A stretch of DNA of 64,000 nucleotides from Archivesica marissinica (GCA_014843695.1 JABXNX010000068.1:100557-164556), one strand, 5' to 3'; shown: positions 26,302-37,420, counted from the first letter of the stretch. A program made the numbers and translations. The notes: generated by a model not told the origin, from the sequence alone.

Positions 26302-26764
26302 CTAAAAGTCCACGGTTCATGTTCAGTAATTTTATCCCCATTTTGGAAATACAGTAGAAACTTTATTTATTTTACAATGATTTCGAGCTGTAACAACTTA
26401 TACTTACATTAGTTATTATGCTCACCATGTTGACCACCATCAAGTGACCTTCGGTAAACGCAACCCCCCCCCCCGAGACGTTGCTGATTAGGTAATGTTG
26501 TTGGTTGATGTCACAGATAGCATGCGTTTCAATACCTTTGTCAATATTACAGAGCGGTGAATTAGTTAAGTTATTGTTCCATAAATCACGTCAACACATT
26601 TTTTCTCCAATTAAATTTAGGTCGTAAAATGTACCAAATAAGAGTCCACATGTGTAGAGTAATACATTAAATTACATATATACTGATTACAATATGATCA
26701 TTATGCACTGGGCGCAGCGTTATTTTATTTATACACTAGGTCAGAATTTTTGGGAGAAGTGAGA
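26302..26764. other. Intron 5, AT-rich, no feature recognised
   Basis: No coding or repeat structure is seen apart from a C homopolymer near 26466. Confidence 0.5.
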
Positions 26765-27022
26765 AAGCACGCGATCGCGTCCTTAAATGATGTTATTTAA
26801 TAAATGTCAACAAAATATGGTTAAAATGCACAGTATCACCATTAAATACAACATTTGAGTAGAAGGGAGTGCTTTATAATGGGCCAGGGTATGTATCTTA
26901 CTGGCCAAAATTTGGAAAATTGTATATAAAAAAATTCAAGGAGAAGTGGGGCCCAGATGGCAATGTCAGAGTCCCTAGGGCGACTATTTCGCCCACATTT
27001 CCTTCTAAAATGATCCGTGCAC
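26765..27022 (+). mobile_element. Truncated copy of the 343-bp TIR element
   Basis: Matches the interior and right terminal repeat of the element at 51785-52127: GCGATCGCGTCCTTAAATG, GAGTGCTTTATAATGGGCCA and CCCTAGGGCGACTATTTCGC. The left terminal repeat is missing. Confidence 0.7.
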
Positions 27023-27114
27023 TTGTCGGAACATCCTTTTATCCGAATGGGAATTAATCGATCATCTCAATGCGGGTATCTCTTTTGGTAGGGAATGGTA
27101 CCATATATTATAAC

Positions 27115-27522
27115 AATTACACGGGTAGAAGGCCTGCTCAGACTTGTACTACAATTACACGGGTAATGCTGAAGGCCTGCTCAGACTTGTACTACAATTA
27201 CACGGGTAGCTGAAGGCCTGCTCAGACTTGTACTACAATTACACGGGTAGCTGAAGGCCTGCTCAGACTTGTACTACAATTACACGGGTAGCTGAAGGCC
27301 TGCTCAGACTTGTACTACAATTACACGGGTAGCTGAAGGCCTGCTCAGACTTGTACTACAATTACACGGGTAGCTGAAGGCCTGCTCAGACTTGTACTAC
27401 AATTACACGGGTAGCTGAAGGCCTGCTCAGACTTGTACTACAATTACACGGGTAGCTGAAGGCCTGCTCAGACTTGTACTACAATTACACGGGTAATGCT
27501 GAAGGCCTGCTCAGACTTGTAC
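27115..27522. repeat. 41-bp minisatellite, 10 copies
   Basis: The unit starts AATTACACGGGTAGCTGAAG and ends TCAGACTTGTACTAC. The first and some other copies vary at GGGTA(ATGCTG)AAGG. NOL11 intron 5. Confidence 0.95.
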
Positions 27523-27818
27523 TGCCTATATTTAACATAAAATAACATTACCTGACATGTGTAGAAAACTATGCATGGAATAGAGCAGCAGACTTGTACT
27601 GCCTATATTTAACATAAAATAACATTACCTGACATGTGTAGAAAACTATGCATGGAATAGAGCAGCAGACTTGTACTGCCTATATTTAACATAAAATAAC
27701 ATTACCTGACATGTGTAGAAAACTATGCATGGAATAGAGCAGCAGACTTGTACTGCCTATATTTAACATAAAATAACATTACCTGACATGTGTAGAAAAC
27801 TATGCATCGAATAGAGCA
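27513..27818. repeat. 77-bp minisatellite, 4 copies
   Basis: Four copies of 77 bp starting AGACTTGTACTGCCTATATT. The first 11 bases are the end of the neighbouring 41-bp unit, so this array was seeded at that array's edge. Confidence 0.95.
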
Positions 27819-27959
27819 TAAAGCTTCAAAATCAATTGTCCAAATTTTTTTTGTACTCACATATAATTTTCCGTGGACCGTTCAATTATCACAGTTGATA
27901 AATTACATGATATCACCGCCTATGGGCATTGATCACAACTTACAGACGCTCCATGAAGC

Positions 27960-28648
27960 AAGAAGACATTGACTGAGTAACTCACAGAGAAAGAACACAT
28001 TGACTGAGTAACTCACAGAGAAAGAAGACATTGACTGAGTAACTCACAGAGAAAGAAGACATTGACTGAGTAACTCACAGAGAAAGAAGACATTGACTGA
28101 GTAACTCACAGAAAGAAGACATTGACTGAGTAACTCACAGAGAAAGAAGACATTGACTGTGTAACTCACACAGAAAGAAGACATTGACTGAGTAACTCAC
28201 AAAGAAAGAAGACATTGACTGAGTAACTCACAGAAAGAAGACATTGACTGAGTAACTCACAGAGAAAGAAGACATTGACTGAGTAACTCACACAGAAAGA
28301 AGACATTGACTGAGTAACTCACACAGAAAGAAGACATTGACTGAATAACTCACACAGAAAGAAGACATTGACTGAGTAACTCACACAGAAAGAAGACATT
28401 GACTGAATAACTCACACAGAAAGAAGACATTGACTGCATAACTCATAGAGAATGAAGACATTGACAGTAACTTACACAGAAAGAAGACATTGACTATGTA
28501 ACTCACACAGAAAGAAGACATTGACTGAGTAGCTCACAGAGAAAGAAGACATTGACTGCATAACTCACAGAGAAAGAAGACATTGACAGTAACTGACACA
28601 GAAAGAAGACATTGACAGTAACTTACACAGAAAGAAGACATTGACTGA
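27960..28648. repeat. 31-bp minisatellite carrying copies of the NOL11 exon 5 donor site
   Basis: About 23 copies. On the NOL11 strand the unit reads GTCAATGTCTTCTTTCTGT followed by GTGAGTTACTCA: the last bases of exon 5, then a 5' splice site, then intron. The copy inside exon 5 is the rightmost (28627-28648). The two donors nearest the exon read GTAAGT; most others read GTGAGT. Some units have CTCT in place of CTGT before the donor. Confidence 0.93.
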
Positions 28649-28777
28649 ATGAGACTGTATAGCAGCATCACACGAGCAGAGTTTGCCGGGTCTGCCAGGC
28701 TGAGGTACATCTACAACGGTATGCTTCCAAACATCTTTGTCCGAGTTGTACTTGTTGACATGAAGCTCAGTACCTTT
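28627..28777 (-). CDS. NOL11: NOL11 exon 5 (151 bp)
   Basis: The minus-strand exon has acceptor TTTATAG next to 28777 and a strong donor GTAAGT at 28626-28621. It begins in phase 0 with KGTELHVNKYNSDKDVWKHT and ends SHSVNVFFL plus one base, so it leaves in phase 1, as exon 6 requires. It fits the vertebrate NOL11 region between VLIFITEK and SSDGCIY. Its last 20 or so bases are part of the adjoining minisatellite unit. Confidence 0.82.
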
Positions 28778-28972
28778 CTATAAATAAAAGTTTATATTAT
28801 CTTTCCTAAGTCTGAAAACACAAGTTTAGATTTCAATAAATAACAAGAGATGTCTGCAGACAGAGCTAGGGAGTAAAGTCATTTATGTGTACATAATGTT
28901 GTAAGAACAATCAAGCTAAAATAAATGTGTATAAACTTGTATCCATATAAAACAGGAAGCTCAAATAACTCA

Positions 28973-29823
28973 ATACTTTTCTAACTTTGTGGTTTAAAGT
29001 CAATATTTTTCTTATTTTGTGGTTTAAAGTCAATACTTTTCTTATTTTGTGGTTTAAAGTCAATGTTTTTCTTATTTTGTGGTTTAAAGTCAATATTTTT
29101 CTTACTTTGTGGTTTAAAGTCAATATTTTTCTTACTTTGTGGTTTAAAGTCAATATTTTTCTTATTTTGTGGTTTAAAGTCAATATTTTTCTTACTTTGT
29201 GGTTTAAAGTCAATAATTTTCTTACTTTGTGGTTTAAAGAAAATATTTTTCTTATTTTGTGGTTTAAAGTCAATACTTTTCTTATTTTGGGGTTTAAAGT
29301 CAATACTTTTCTTATTTTGTGGTTTAAAGTCAATGTTTTTCTTATTTTGTGGTTTAAAGTCAATATTTTTCTTACTTTGTGGTTTAAAGTCAATATTTTT
29401 CTTACTTTGTGGTTTAAAGTCAATATTTTTCTTATTCTGTGGTTTAAAGTCAATATTTTTCTTACTTTGTGGTTTAAAGTCAATAATTTTCTTACTTTGT
29501 GGTTTAAAGAAAATATTTTTCTTATTTTGTGGTTTAAAGTCAATACTTTTCTTATTTTGGGGTTTAAAGTCAATATTTTTCTTATTTTGTGGTTTAAAGT
29601 CAATACTTTTCTTAGTTTGTGGTTTAAAGTCAATATTTTTCTTAGTTTGTGGTTTAAAGTCAATATTTTTCTTAGTTTGTGGTTTAAAGTCAATATTTTT
29701 CTTATTTTGTGGTTTAAAGTCAATACTTTTCTTATTTTGTGGTTTAAAGTCAATATTTTTCTTCTTTTCTTATTTTGTGGTTTAAAGTCAATATTTTTCT
29801 TATTTTGTGGTTTAAAGTCAATA
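28973..29823. repeat. 30-bp minisatellite, about 28 copies
   Basis: The unit is TTTTCTTATTTTGTGGTTTA plus AAGTCAATAT. A nine-unit (270-bp) block is duplicated: TTTAAAGAAAATATTT occurs at 29232 and 29502, and TTTTGGGGTTTAAAG at 29285 and 29555. Since 30 is a multiple of 3, open frames of 240-300 codons with 10-residue periods arise on both strands; I treat them as non-coding. NOL11 intron 4. Confidence 0.95.
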
Positions 29824-29826
29824 TAT

Positions 29827-30110
29827 GGTTGTTCTTATTGTAATATATCGTGGTACATTATCTGCAGCAATATATGGTTGTTCTTATTGTAATATATCGT
29901 GGTACATTATCTGTAGGTTGTTCTTATTGTAATATATTGTGGTACATTATCTGTAGGTTGTTCTTATTGTAATATATTGTGGTACATTATCTGTAGGTTG
30001 TTCTTATTGTAATATATCGTGGTACATTATCTGTAGGTTGTTCTTATTGTAATATATCGTGGTACATTATCTGCAGGTTGTTCTTATTGTAATATATTGT
30101 GGTACATTAT
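29827..30110. repeat. 40-bp minisatellite, about 7 copies
   Basis: The unit is GGTTGTTCTTATTGTAATAT plus ATCGTGGTACATTATCTGTA. It abuts the 30-bp array, and the first interval is longer (about 50 bp) through an extra CAATATAT. It ends about 50 bases from the donor of NOL11 exon 4 and does not include it. Confidence 0.93.
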
Positions 30111-30162
30111 CAGTACATTTCAGGAGTATCATGTCACTAAGTGTGTCGTGTAAGTATGTTAC

Positions 30163-30363
30163 CTTTGTAACGACAGCAAACAGCACCATCAGGGTGGATC
30201 GCACTTGCGCTGTCTTGCACCAAAATATCTCCTGTTTATTAGACAACGGTCCGCTACTGTGATTGTCCTTGATTTTGCTCAGTAAATCCACTGCACCATT
30301 ACTGTACAACATCACAGGTTCATGACCGTTACTATGCATGACTTCATGAACTTTATCATTCGA
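30163..30363 (-). CDS. NOL11: NOL11 exon 4 (201 bp)
   Basis: The minus-strand exon has acceptor ATTTTCAG next to 30363 and donor GTAACA below 30163. It is 67 codons, phase 0 at both ends. It encodes KVHEVMHSNGHEPVMLYSNG, then AVDLL..., and ends MVLFAVVTK. This fits vertebrate NOL11 VYRIL..GTEPLVLF..GAV..L and the VLIFITEK strand that follows, and is among the clearest homologous blocks. Confidence 0.87.
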
Positions 30364-30683
30364 CTGAAAATATAACAAATAACTGATACAAGCACATCTT
30401 AATATATATTTATGAAGCAGGATGTAAATTTGTTTGAAATACATGTGATTTATATCTAAACAAAAATAAAACTTAATGAAAGATGTGTTGATATACCCAC
30501 CATTACCGAAGTGAGAAAATATAATCGACATGTACAAAGTGAAGATCTTGAGTGTTTTGTTTTTTAAACCTTCATTCTTTTATAAAGATGCAAACTAGAA
30601 ATCACAATGGTGCATACATACATCTTCTTAAGCTCATGTGATTGAATGCATATCAGGTTTAATAATAAATGACAAAACAAGGT

Positions 30684-31771
30684 CAGTGACTGAACACGGT
30701 CACTGACTGAACAGTCTGTGGTGGAACTCGGTCTGTGACCAAACACGGACTGTGACTGAACACGGTCTATGACTGAACATGGTCTATGACGGAACATGGT
30801 CTATGACTGAACATGGTCTATGACTGAACATGGTCTATGACTGAACACGGTTTGTGACTGAACATGGTCTATGACAAACATGGTCTATGATTGAACAAGG
30901 TCTATGATGGAACATGGTCTATGACTGAACATGGTCTGTGATGGAACATGGTCTGTGACTAAACATGGTCTATGACTGAACATGGTCTGTGACTGAACAT
31001 GGTCTATGACGGAACATGGCCTGTGACTGAACATGGTCTATGACTGAACATGGTCTATGACTAAACATGGTCTGTGACTGAACATGGTCTATGACTGAAC
31101 ATGGTCTATGACGGAACATGGTCTATGACTGAACATGGTCTATGACAGAACATGGTCTATGACGGAACATGGTCTGTGACAGAACATGGTCTATGACTGA
31201 ACACGTTCTATGACTGAACATGGTCTATGATGGAACATGGTCTATGACTGAACATGGTCTATGACTGAACATGGTCTATGACTGAACATGGTCTGTGACG
31301 GAACATGGTCTATGACTGAACATGGTCAGTGACTGAACATGGTCTATGACTGAACATGGTCTATGACTGAACATGGTATATGACTGAACACAGTTTGTGA
31401 CTGAACATGGTCTATGACTGAACATGGTCTATGATTGAACAAGGTCTATGATGGAACATGGTCTATGACTGAACATGGTCTATGACTGAACATGGTCTAT
31501 GACTGAACATGGTCTATGACTGAACATGGTCTATGACTGAACATGGTCTGTGACTGAACATGGTCTATGACTGAACATGGTCTATGACTGAACATGGTCT
31601 ATGACGGAACATTATCTATGACGGAACATGGTCTGTGACTGAACATGGTCTATGACGGAACATGGTCTGTGACTGAACATGGTCTGTGACTGAACATGGT
31701 CTATGACGGAACATGGTCTGTGACGGAACATGGTCTATGACGGAACATGGTCTATGACGGAACATGGTCTG
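30684..31771. repeat. 17-bp minisatellite, left part
   Basis: The unit is CATGGTCTATGACTGAA with frequent TCTGTGA and GACGGAA variants. Units at the left end (30684-30790) are the most diverged. The array is cut at 31771 by an LTR retrotransposon and resumes at 35783. NOL11 intron 3. Confidence 0.95.
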
Positions 31772-31893
31772 TGTTGTAAACGAGGTTAGGTTTAGAGATT
31801 AGTCTTAGAGGTTTTATACATTTATTACTCGACTAAACTTGGAGTATACCTGTAACAAAAGAAAACAAAATAAACATTAGTGATTTCACCACA
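31772..31893 (-). repeat. 3' LTR, 122 bp
   Basis: TGTTGTAAACGAGGTTAGGT through GTGATTTCACCACA on the plus strand. It differs from the 5' LTR at four positions. In element orientation it has AATAAA near its middle. Confidence 0.95.
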
Positions 31894-31905
31894 TTCTCCC
31901 CCTCT
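31894..31905 (-). other. Polypurine tract
   Basis: In element orientation AGAGGGGGAGAA lies immediately before the 3' LTR, as expected for the plus-strand DNA primer. This fixes the LTR boundary and the orientation. Confidence 0.9.
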
Positions 31906-32052
31906 ATCGAAACTGTTAGTCAACAAATTGTTCTCCTTGAACATCACACAAATATTAATAAGCACATAAGTTGTTCTGCTTGAACATAACACATATTAAT
32001 CAACATATTGTTCACAATACAACATTTCTTCTGAAATACAACCAGTAATAGA

Positions 32053-34656
32053 TCAGTCACTGAAACCTAAACGATTAGGCCGTATGGATTGTCTGGCTGA
32101 TCGTCTAACCCAATGTTCTGAAACACCGGATTCTTGTGAATCATCTGAATCTGATTCTGGAGTTGCAATATCACCCACATTGGAAAGATCATTCGTATCT
32201 GTTGGTGCATTGTGATTAACTTGGTTTGTAGTAGAAGTGTCATTTACACCACAAGGAGCTAGATCTCTCTGGGATACGGTTGATTCGCGGCCGTCTGGAA
32301 GTCGAACATGTGCATAGGTGGGATTTGCCTCCAATAACTCTACTCTATCAACAAGCGGATCATACTTTCTGGTTCTCACATGTCTTTTGAACAGTACAGT
32401 ACCCGGTACCATAAGCCATGTGGGTATTGATTGACCAGTAGACGAACTGCGCTGGAATCCTAAGAATCGTTCATGAGGTGTGCAGTTAGTAGCAGTGCAT
32501 AGTAGGCTGCGAATAGAATGAAGGGCATCTTGCAAAACAGATTCCCACAGAGTGTCTTTCATTCCCTTAGTTTGCAGTGCCAAAGTGACTGCCTTCCATA
32601 TAATTCCATTATAACGTTCGCATTGTCCATTACATTGAGGGTTATATGGAGTTGTTCTACAGGTGCAACGCTATGTGCCTGCAAAAATGACTTCACCTCT
32701 GCACTCATGAATGAAGATCCACGATCTGAATGTATGTAAGAAGGCATTCCAAATAATGAAAACAATTGAGTGAGGCACTTTATCACAGTTTCTGATGTCG
32801 TATCAGAGCAGGGGAAGGCAAACAGAAATCTCGAAAATTCATCTACCACAGTCAACAGGTAACGGTTTCTTGATGATGAAGGTAAAGGTCCCTTAAAATC
32901 AATACTAAGTCTCTCAAATGGCTGTGTAGCTTTGATGAGTGAAGAAGTTGATTGGTAAAAATATTTGGGCTTAACCGTAGCACATACAGGACATTGCTTG
33001 ACAATACGCTTCACATCTTCAACTGAATATGGAAGATTCTTTGACCTGACAAAATGCATGAGACGAGTCACACCAGGGTGACACAATGAGTTGTGCAGCT
33101 CCTGTAGCATATCACATGTTGCTGATGAGTAGATTGTTCGGGACAAACAGTCAGCAGTGGCATTATCTTTCCCAGGTCTATATATAATATCATAGCTGTA
33201 GCAACTTAACTCAGAACGCCAGCGAGTTATTTTATCATTCTTGATTTTTCCCCTGTTTTTTATATCGAACATGAAGAACACAGCTTCCTGATCTGTGACT
33301 AGGGTAAAGCGACTTCCAGTCAGCAGATGCCTCCATTTCCCAACAGATTCTATTACAGCGCAAGCCTCCTTTTCGACTGGAGAATGACTCAGCTCATGTG
33401 AATGTAGCGTGTGTGAAAAGAAAGCTACAGGACGTCCACCTTGATTCAGACTTCCGGCAATAGCTACATCTGAAGCATCCGTTTCCACGACGAATGTTTG
33501 AGATTCATCAACTACTTTAACGCTTGAATTTTCCACTTCCTCTTTAAGTGGATTAAATGCAGCTACTGCGTCTTTGTCCAAAGGAAAGTTAGTTACACTG
33601 ACTAGTGGACGTATCTTATCGGAGAATCATGGTATCCATTGACTGTAATAGGAAAACAAACCCATCACTCTCTTGAACGACTTTACGTTTTGAGGCAACA
33701 GCAGATCTCGTAGTAGTTTCATTCGCTCTGGATCCGGCTTCAGATAGCCGTGGCTGATTGAGTATCCCAGAAGGTTTATGGTTCGAACAGAATATGTACA
33801 TTTGTCCTCATTGAATGTTAAATAATATCGTGTTGAATCGTCCATGAATATTCTCAGATTTTCATCATGCTCTTCTTGATCCATCCCTCCATCGTGAAAA
33901 ACTCCCTTTAGATTGTTGTCCAGAACAATTTTGTCAATAACTCTCTGGAAACATGAAACTCCATTAGTTACTCCGAACGGAACTCTACGGAACTGGTATA
34001 GACTGCCATTTGCTTCAAATGCTGTATACTGCTTCTCATCTTCTTGCAACGGTATTTGGTGGTAAGCACTTTTGAGGTCTAGAGTATTGAACACGCAGTT
34101 CATCGATCTTTGGAAATGGATAAGCATCTAGTTCTGTGAATTTATTGATTGTCTGCGAATAATCGATTACAAGACGCTTTTGTGTCGTTCGTTGGTGGTC
34201 ACAAGTACTTGAGCCCGCCAAGCAGAAGTACAGGGCTCAATTATTCCTTCACTGAGTAAGCGCCTTGTTTCATTCTCTATGAACTTCTTATCATCTGCGC
34301 TGTATCGACGAGATTTAGTTGCAATCGGGTGACAGTCATTAGCAAAAAGTCGAGGTGGTTCAATGTTAGCAGAAGCCAAGCTACAAACAGTGTTCCTGAT
34401 ATCGATGGGTTGGCCTGTACCTCCAAAACTGAGTACAACTTTTATGTCGATCCATAAAATCATGACCGAGAATGATGTCACAGCATAGAGTATCTAGCAC
34501 AGACAAGCGAACATTCTTGTATTCTTGATTATCATAGTTCAATGATGCATCACAAATACCATATATTGGACTGGTTAGCGAACTTGAGGCCATTGAGACA
34601 AGCCCTGATGCTGGTATGATGGTCAGATTCAACAATTTAGCCAATTTCATGTCCAT
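32053..34656 (-). pseudogene. Broken pol: protease end, RT, RNase H, integrase
   Basis: Fragments in order (falling coordinates): protease end with ILGHDF near 34440; RT with CTSAWRA, KRLVIDYSQ, then LDLKSAYHQIPL and VPFGVTNG (33627-34127); RNase H with ETDASD and ADCLSR; integrase with a zinc-binding H..H..CPVC motif, LSIDFKGPLP and HSDRGSS; and a C-terminal tail ending at 32053. Frame changes fall near 34650, 34440, 34190, 34100 and 32640, the last separating the third acidic residue of the integrase DDE triad from the first two. A TGA interrupts the RT end at 33627-33629. Where YxDD is expected (after GVF, near 33900) the frame is open but about six residues are missing. The copy cannot make a working polymerase. 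Confidence 0.9.
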
Positions 34657-35623
34657 GAAACTTTTGAGAACTTCCAGTGTCAGCCAATGCTTTACACTTC
34701 CTGTTGTTTATTGATACGTCAATAACTGCTTTAGCCAAACATTGTGGAGCAGCAGCTGTCACTACTGCGAGTACAGGTGTACATGATGCGGAGGTTCCTT
34801 TTGAATTTACAGTTGGAGAACGGCAAACCTTGGCAAAATGTCCCTGTTTTTGACAGTTCGAACAAGTCGCTTCCCTTGCTGGACAGAATCTACGCTGGTG
34901 GAAACCATTTCCGCCACAAAAGAAACATCTCTGTTGATTTGTGTTCGAGCGCCAGGGGTTGTTGTTTCGGCGAGTTAATGCAGCGACAGTTGTGTAAGAC
35001 GTATGTGTATTAAGGTCGGCATTGTCGGGTTGAGATTGTTTATTATCCACAGGAACACTAGCTGCTGCATTGACAGAAGAGACAGGCTTAGTGTATAATT
35101 CATTGCTTTTCTCAGCAGATTCCATAGTCCTAGCTTGATCGAACATTGTCTGTAGATCTAATGTTTTGTTTTCAAGCAGTCGCTGACGAATAATGTGGGA
35201 AGATAGCCCATTGATGAAAGCATCGCGAATACTTTCTTCTCTATGAACTTCAGCTGTCACCGACTTAAAGTTACACTCCTTTCCTAGTTGGCGTAATTCC
35301 TGCAGATATTGATCAAGTGTTTCACCCAGCTGTTGTCGACGAGTTGCGAGTAAATGACGAGCGAGAATTTCATTTTTCGGTCGAACATATGTGGCTTCAA
35401 GGACATCTATTGCTTCATCGAATGTTCTGCACTCCGCAATGTATTCAAATACCGAAGCTGATACGAAGTTAATAAGAGTCTTTAGCTCATCAGGAGTTAT
35501 ATCGCCGCCACTGAACGAGTCTAAGAAATTGGTAAACGTCCTTTTCCAATGTAACCATTCTTTAGCTGCAGTCGGACTGTTTGGATTTGTGTCAAATTTA
35601 TTTGGCTTGAGAAACCGATCCAT
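34637..35623 (-). pseudogene. Gag with zinc knuckles and protease start (328 codons, frame then lost)
   Basis: The ATG at 35623 begins MDRFLKPNKF, only 37 bases inside the 5' LTR. A capsid-like helical region (residues about 20-170) is followed by two zinc knuckles at residues 233-247 (spacing CX2CX5HX4C, one residue longer than usual) and 254-267 (CX2CX4HX4C), then the protease active site ALADTGSS at residues 312-319. So gag and pro share one frame. The frame is lost just after the active site at a run of A, and the reading ends at 34637. Confidence 0.88.
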
Positions 35624-35643
35624 AGCTGATGAGTCTATAGAAT

Positions 35644-35660
35644 AGTATAGTCGAGTAAAC
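35644..35660 (-). other. Primer-binding-site position, complementary to the LTR
   Basis: The bases directly inside the 5' LTR read GTTTACTCGACTATACT in element orientation. They do not begin with TGG, so an ordinary tRNA 3' end does not fit. AGTATAGTCGAGTAA (plus strand, 35644-35658) is complementary to LTR sequence at 35714-35728 (13 of 15 plus one wobble) and at 31825-31839 (14 of 15), suggesting self-priming. Confidence 0.5.
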
Positions 35661-35782
35661 TGTTGTAAACGAGGTTAGGTTTAGAGATTAGTCCTTGAGG
35701 TTTTATACATTTATTACTTGACTACACTTGGAGTATACCTGTAACAAAAGAAAACAAAATAAACATTAGTGATTTCACCACA
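35661..35782 (-). repeat. 5' LTR, 122 bp
   Basis: Direct copy of 31772-31893. In element orientation it has an AT-rich TTTATTTT near nt 20-27, the self-complementary motif at nt 55-69 and AATAAA at nt 68-73. That order would suit a transcript start near nt 54. Confidence 0.95.
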
Positions 35783-36989
35783 GTCTATGACTGAACATGG
35801 TCTATGACTGAACATGGTCTATGATGGAACATGGTCTATGATGGAACATGGTCTATGACGGAACATGGTCTATGACGGAACATGGTCTATGATGGAACAT
35901 GGTCTATGATGGAACATGGTCTATGACTGAACATGGTCTATGATGGAACATGGTCTATGATGGAACATGGTCTATGACGGAACATGGTCTATGATGGAAC
36001 ATGGTATATGATGGAACATGGTCTATGATGGAACATGGTCTATGATGGAACATGGTCTATGATGGAACATGGTCTATGACTGAACATGGTCTATGACTGA
36101 ACATGGTCTATGATGGAACATGGTCTATGACTGAACATGGTCTATGATGGAACATGGTCTATGATGGAACATGGTCTATGACTGAACATGGTCTATGATG
36201 GAACATGGTCTATGATGGAACATGGTCTATGATGGAACATGGTCTATGACGGAACATGGTCTATGACGGAACATGGTCTATGACTGAACATGGTCTATGA
36301 CGGAACATGGTCTATGATGGAACATGGTCTATGATGGAACATGGTCTATGACTGAACATGGTCTATGACTGAACATGGTCTATGATGGAACATGGTCTAT
36401 GATGGAACATGGTCTATGACGGAACATGGTCTATGATGGAACATGGTATATGATGGAACATGGTCTATGACGGAACATGGTCTATGATGGAACATGGTCT
36501 ATGACGGAACATGGTCTATGATGGAACATGGTCTATGACGGAACATGGTCTATGACGGAACATGGTCTATGATGGAACATGGTCTATGACGGAACATGGT
36601 CTATGATGGAACATGGTCTATGATGGAACATGGTCTATGATGGAACATGGTCTATGATGGAACATGGTCTATGACGGAACATGGTCTATGATGGAACATG
36701 GTCTATGATGGAACATGGTCTATGATGGAACATGGTCTATGACGGAACATGGTCTATGATGGAACATGGTCTATGATGGAACATGGTCTATGACGGAACA
36801 TGGTCTATGACGGAACATGGTCTATGATGGAACATGGTCTATGACGGAACATGGTCTATGATGGAACATGGTCTATGATGGAACATGGTCTATGACGGAA
36901 CATGGTCTATGATGGAACATGGTCTATGATGGAACATGGTCTATGACGGAACATGGTCTATGATGGAACATGGTCTATGACGGAACATG
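35783..36989. repeat. 17-bp minisatellite, right part
   Basis: Continuation of the array cut by the retrotransposon. Here GATGGAA and GACGGAA units dominate and TCTGTGA variants are absent, unlike the left part. Confidence 0.95.
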
Positions 36990-37172
36990 TGCATGTACAA
37001 TCAAAAGTTTGCTCACATTAAATTAAAAACTTTGCTTAAACTTTCTTGCTATTGTTCTAACTTACATTTACTAGTACAAGTCTTGAACAAGAGTGTGTCT
37101 CATTGGTAAGTTGCAAGTCCAGCAATATTCTTATGACTTCAAATGATATTCTGGTGCTTGTAAGCTAATCCC

Positions 37173-37325
37173 TGGGCAATGTGTGGAAGACTGGGCAATG
37201 TGTGGAAGACTGGGCAATGTGTGGAAGACTGGGCAATGTGTGGAAGACTGGGCAATGTGTGGAAGACTGGGCAATGTGTGGAAGACTGGGCAATGTGTGG
37301 AAAACTGGGCAATGTGTGGAAGACT
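37173..37325. repeat. 19-bp minisatellite, 8 copies
   Basis: Unit TGGGCAATGTGTGGAAGAC, nearly invariant. NOL11 intron 3. Confidence 0.95.
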
Positions 37326-37420
37326 GTCACATTAAGCAGTGATTAAGCATGCTCTCTTCCCATCAAAGCACCCTGACTTTAATCCTTGTCTTGGGAACAT
37401 GTGATGGTGTGCATGATGCT

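Larger units (their letters stand above)
31772..35782 (-). mobile_element. Ty3/gypsy-type LTR retrotransposon, 4,011 bp, coding regions broken
   Basis: A full-length element on the minus strand, inserted in the 17-bp minisatellite of NOL11 intron 3 in the same direction as the gene. It has two 122-bp LTRs with four mismatches (about 97 percent identical), TG..CA ends, a purine-rich tract before the 3' LTR, and coding order gag, protease, RT, RNase H, integrase, which is the Ty3/gypsy order. The flanks GTCTG (left) and GTCTA (right) are a likely 5-bp target duplication with one mismatch. Pol is broken by about five frame changes, a TGA and loss of the YxDD motif. No envelope gene or chromodomain is seen. 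Confidence 0.93.

Noticed and set aside
34637..34656. Programmed frameshift between gag and pol
   Set aside because: The frame change falls inside the protease just after its active site, not at a gag-pro or pro-pol boundary. Four other frame changes and a stop follow, so decay or a sequence error in an A run is more likely.
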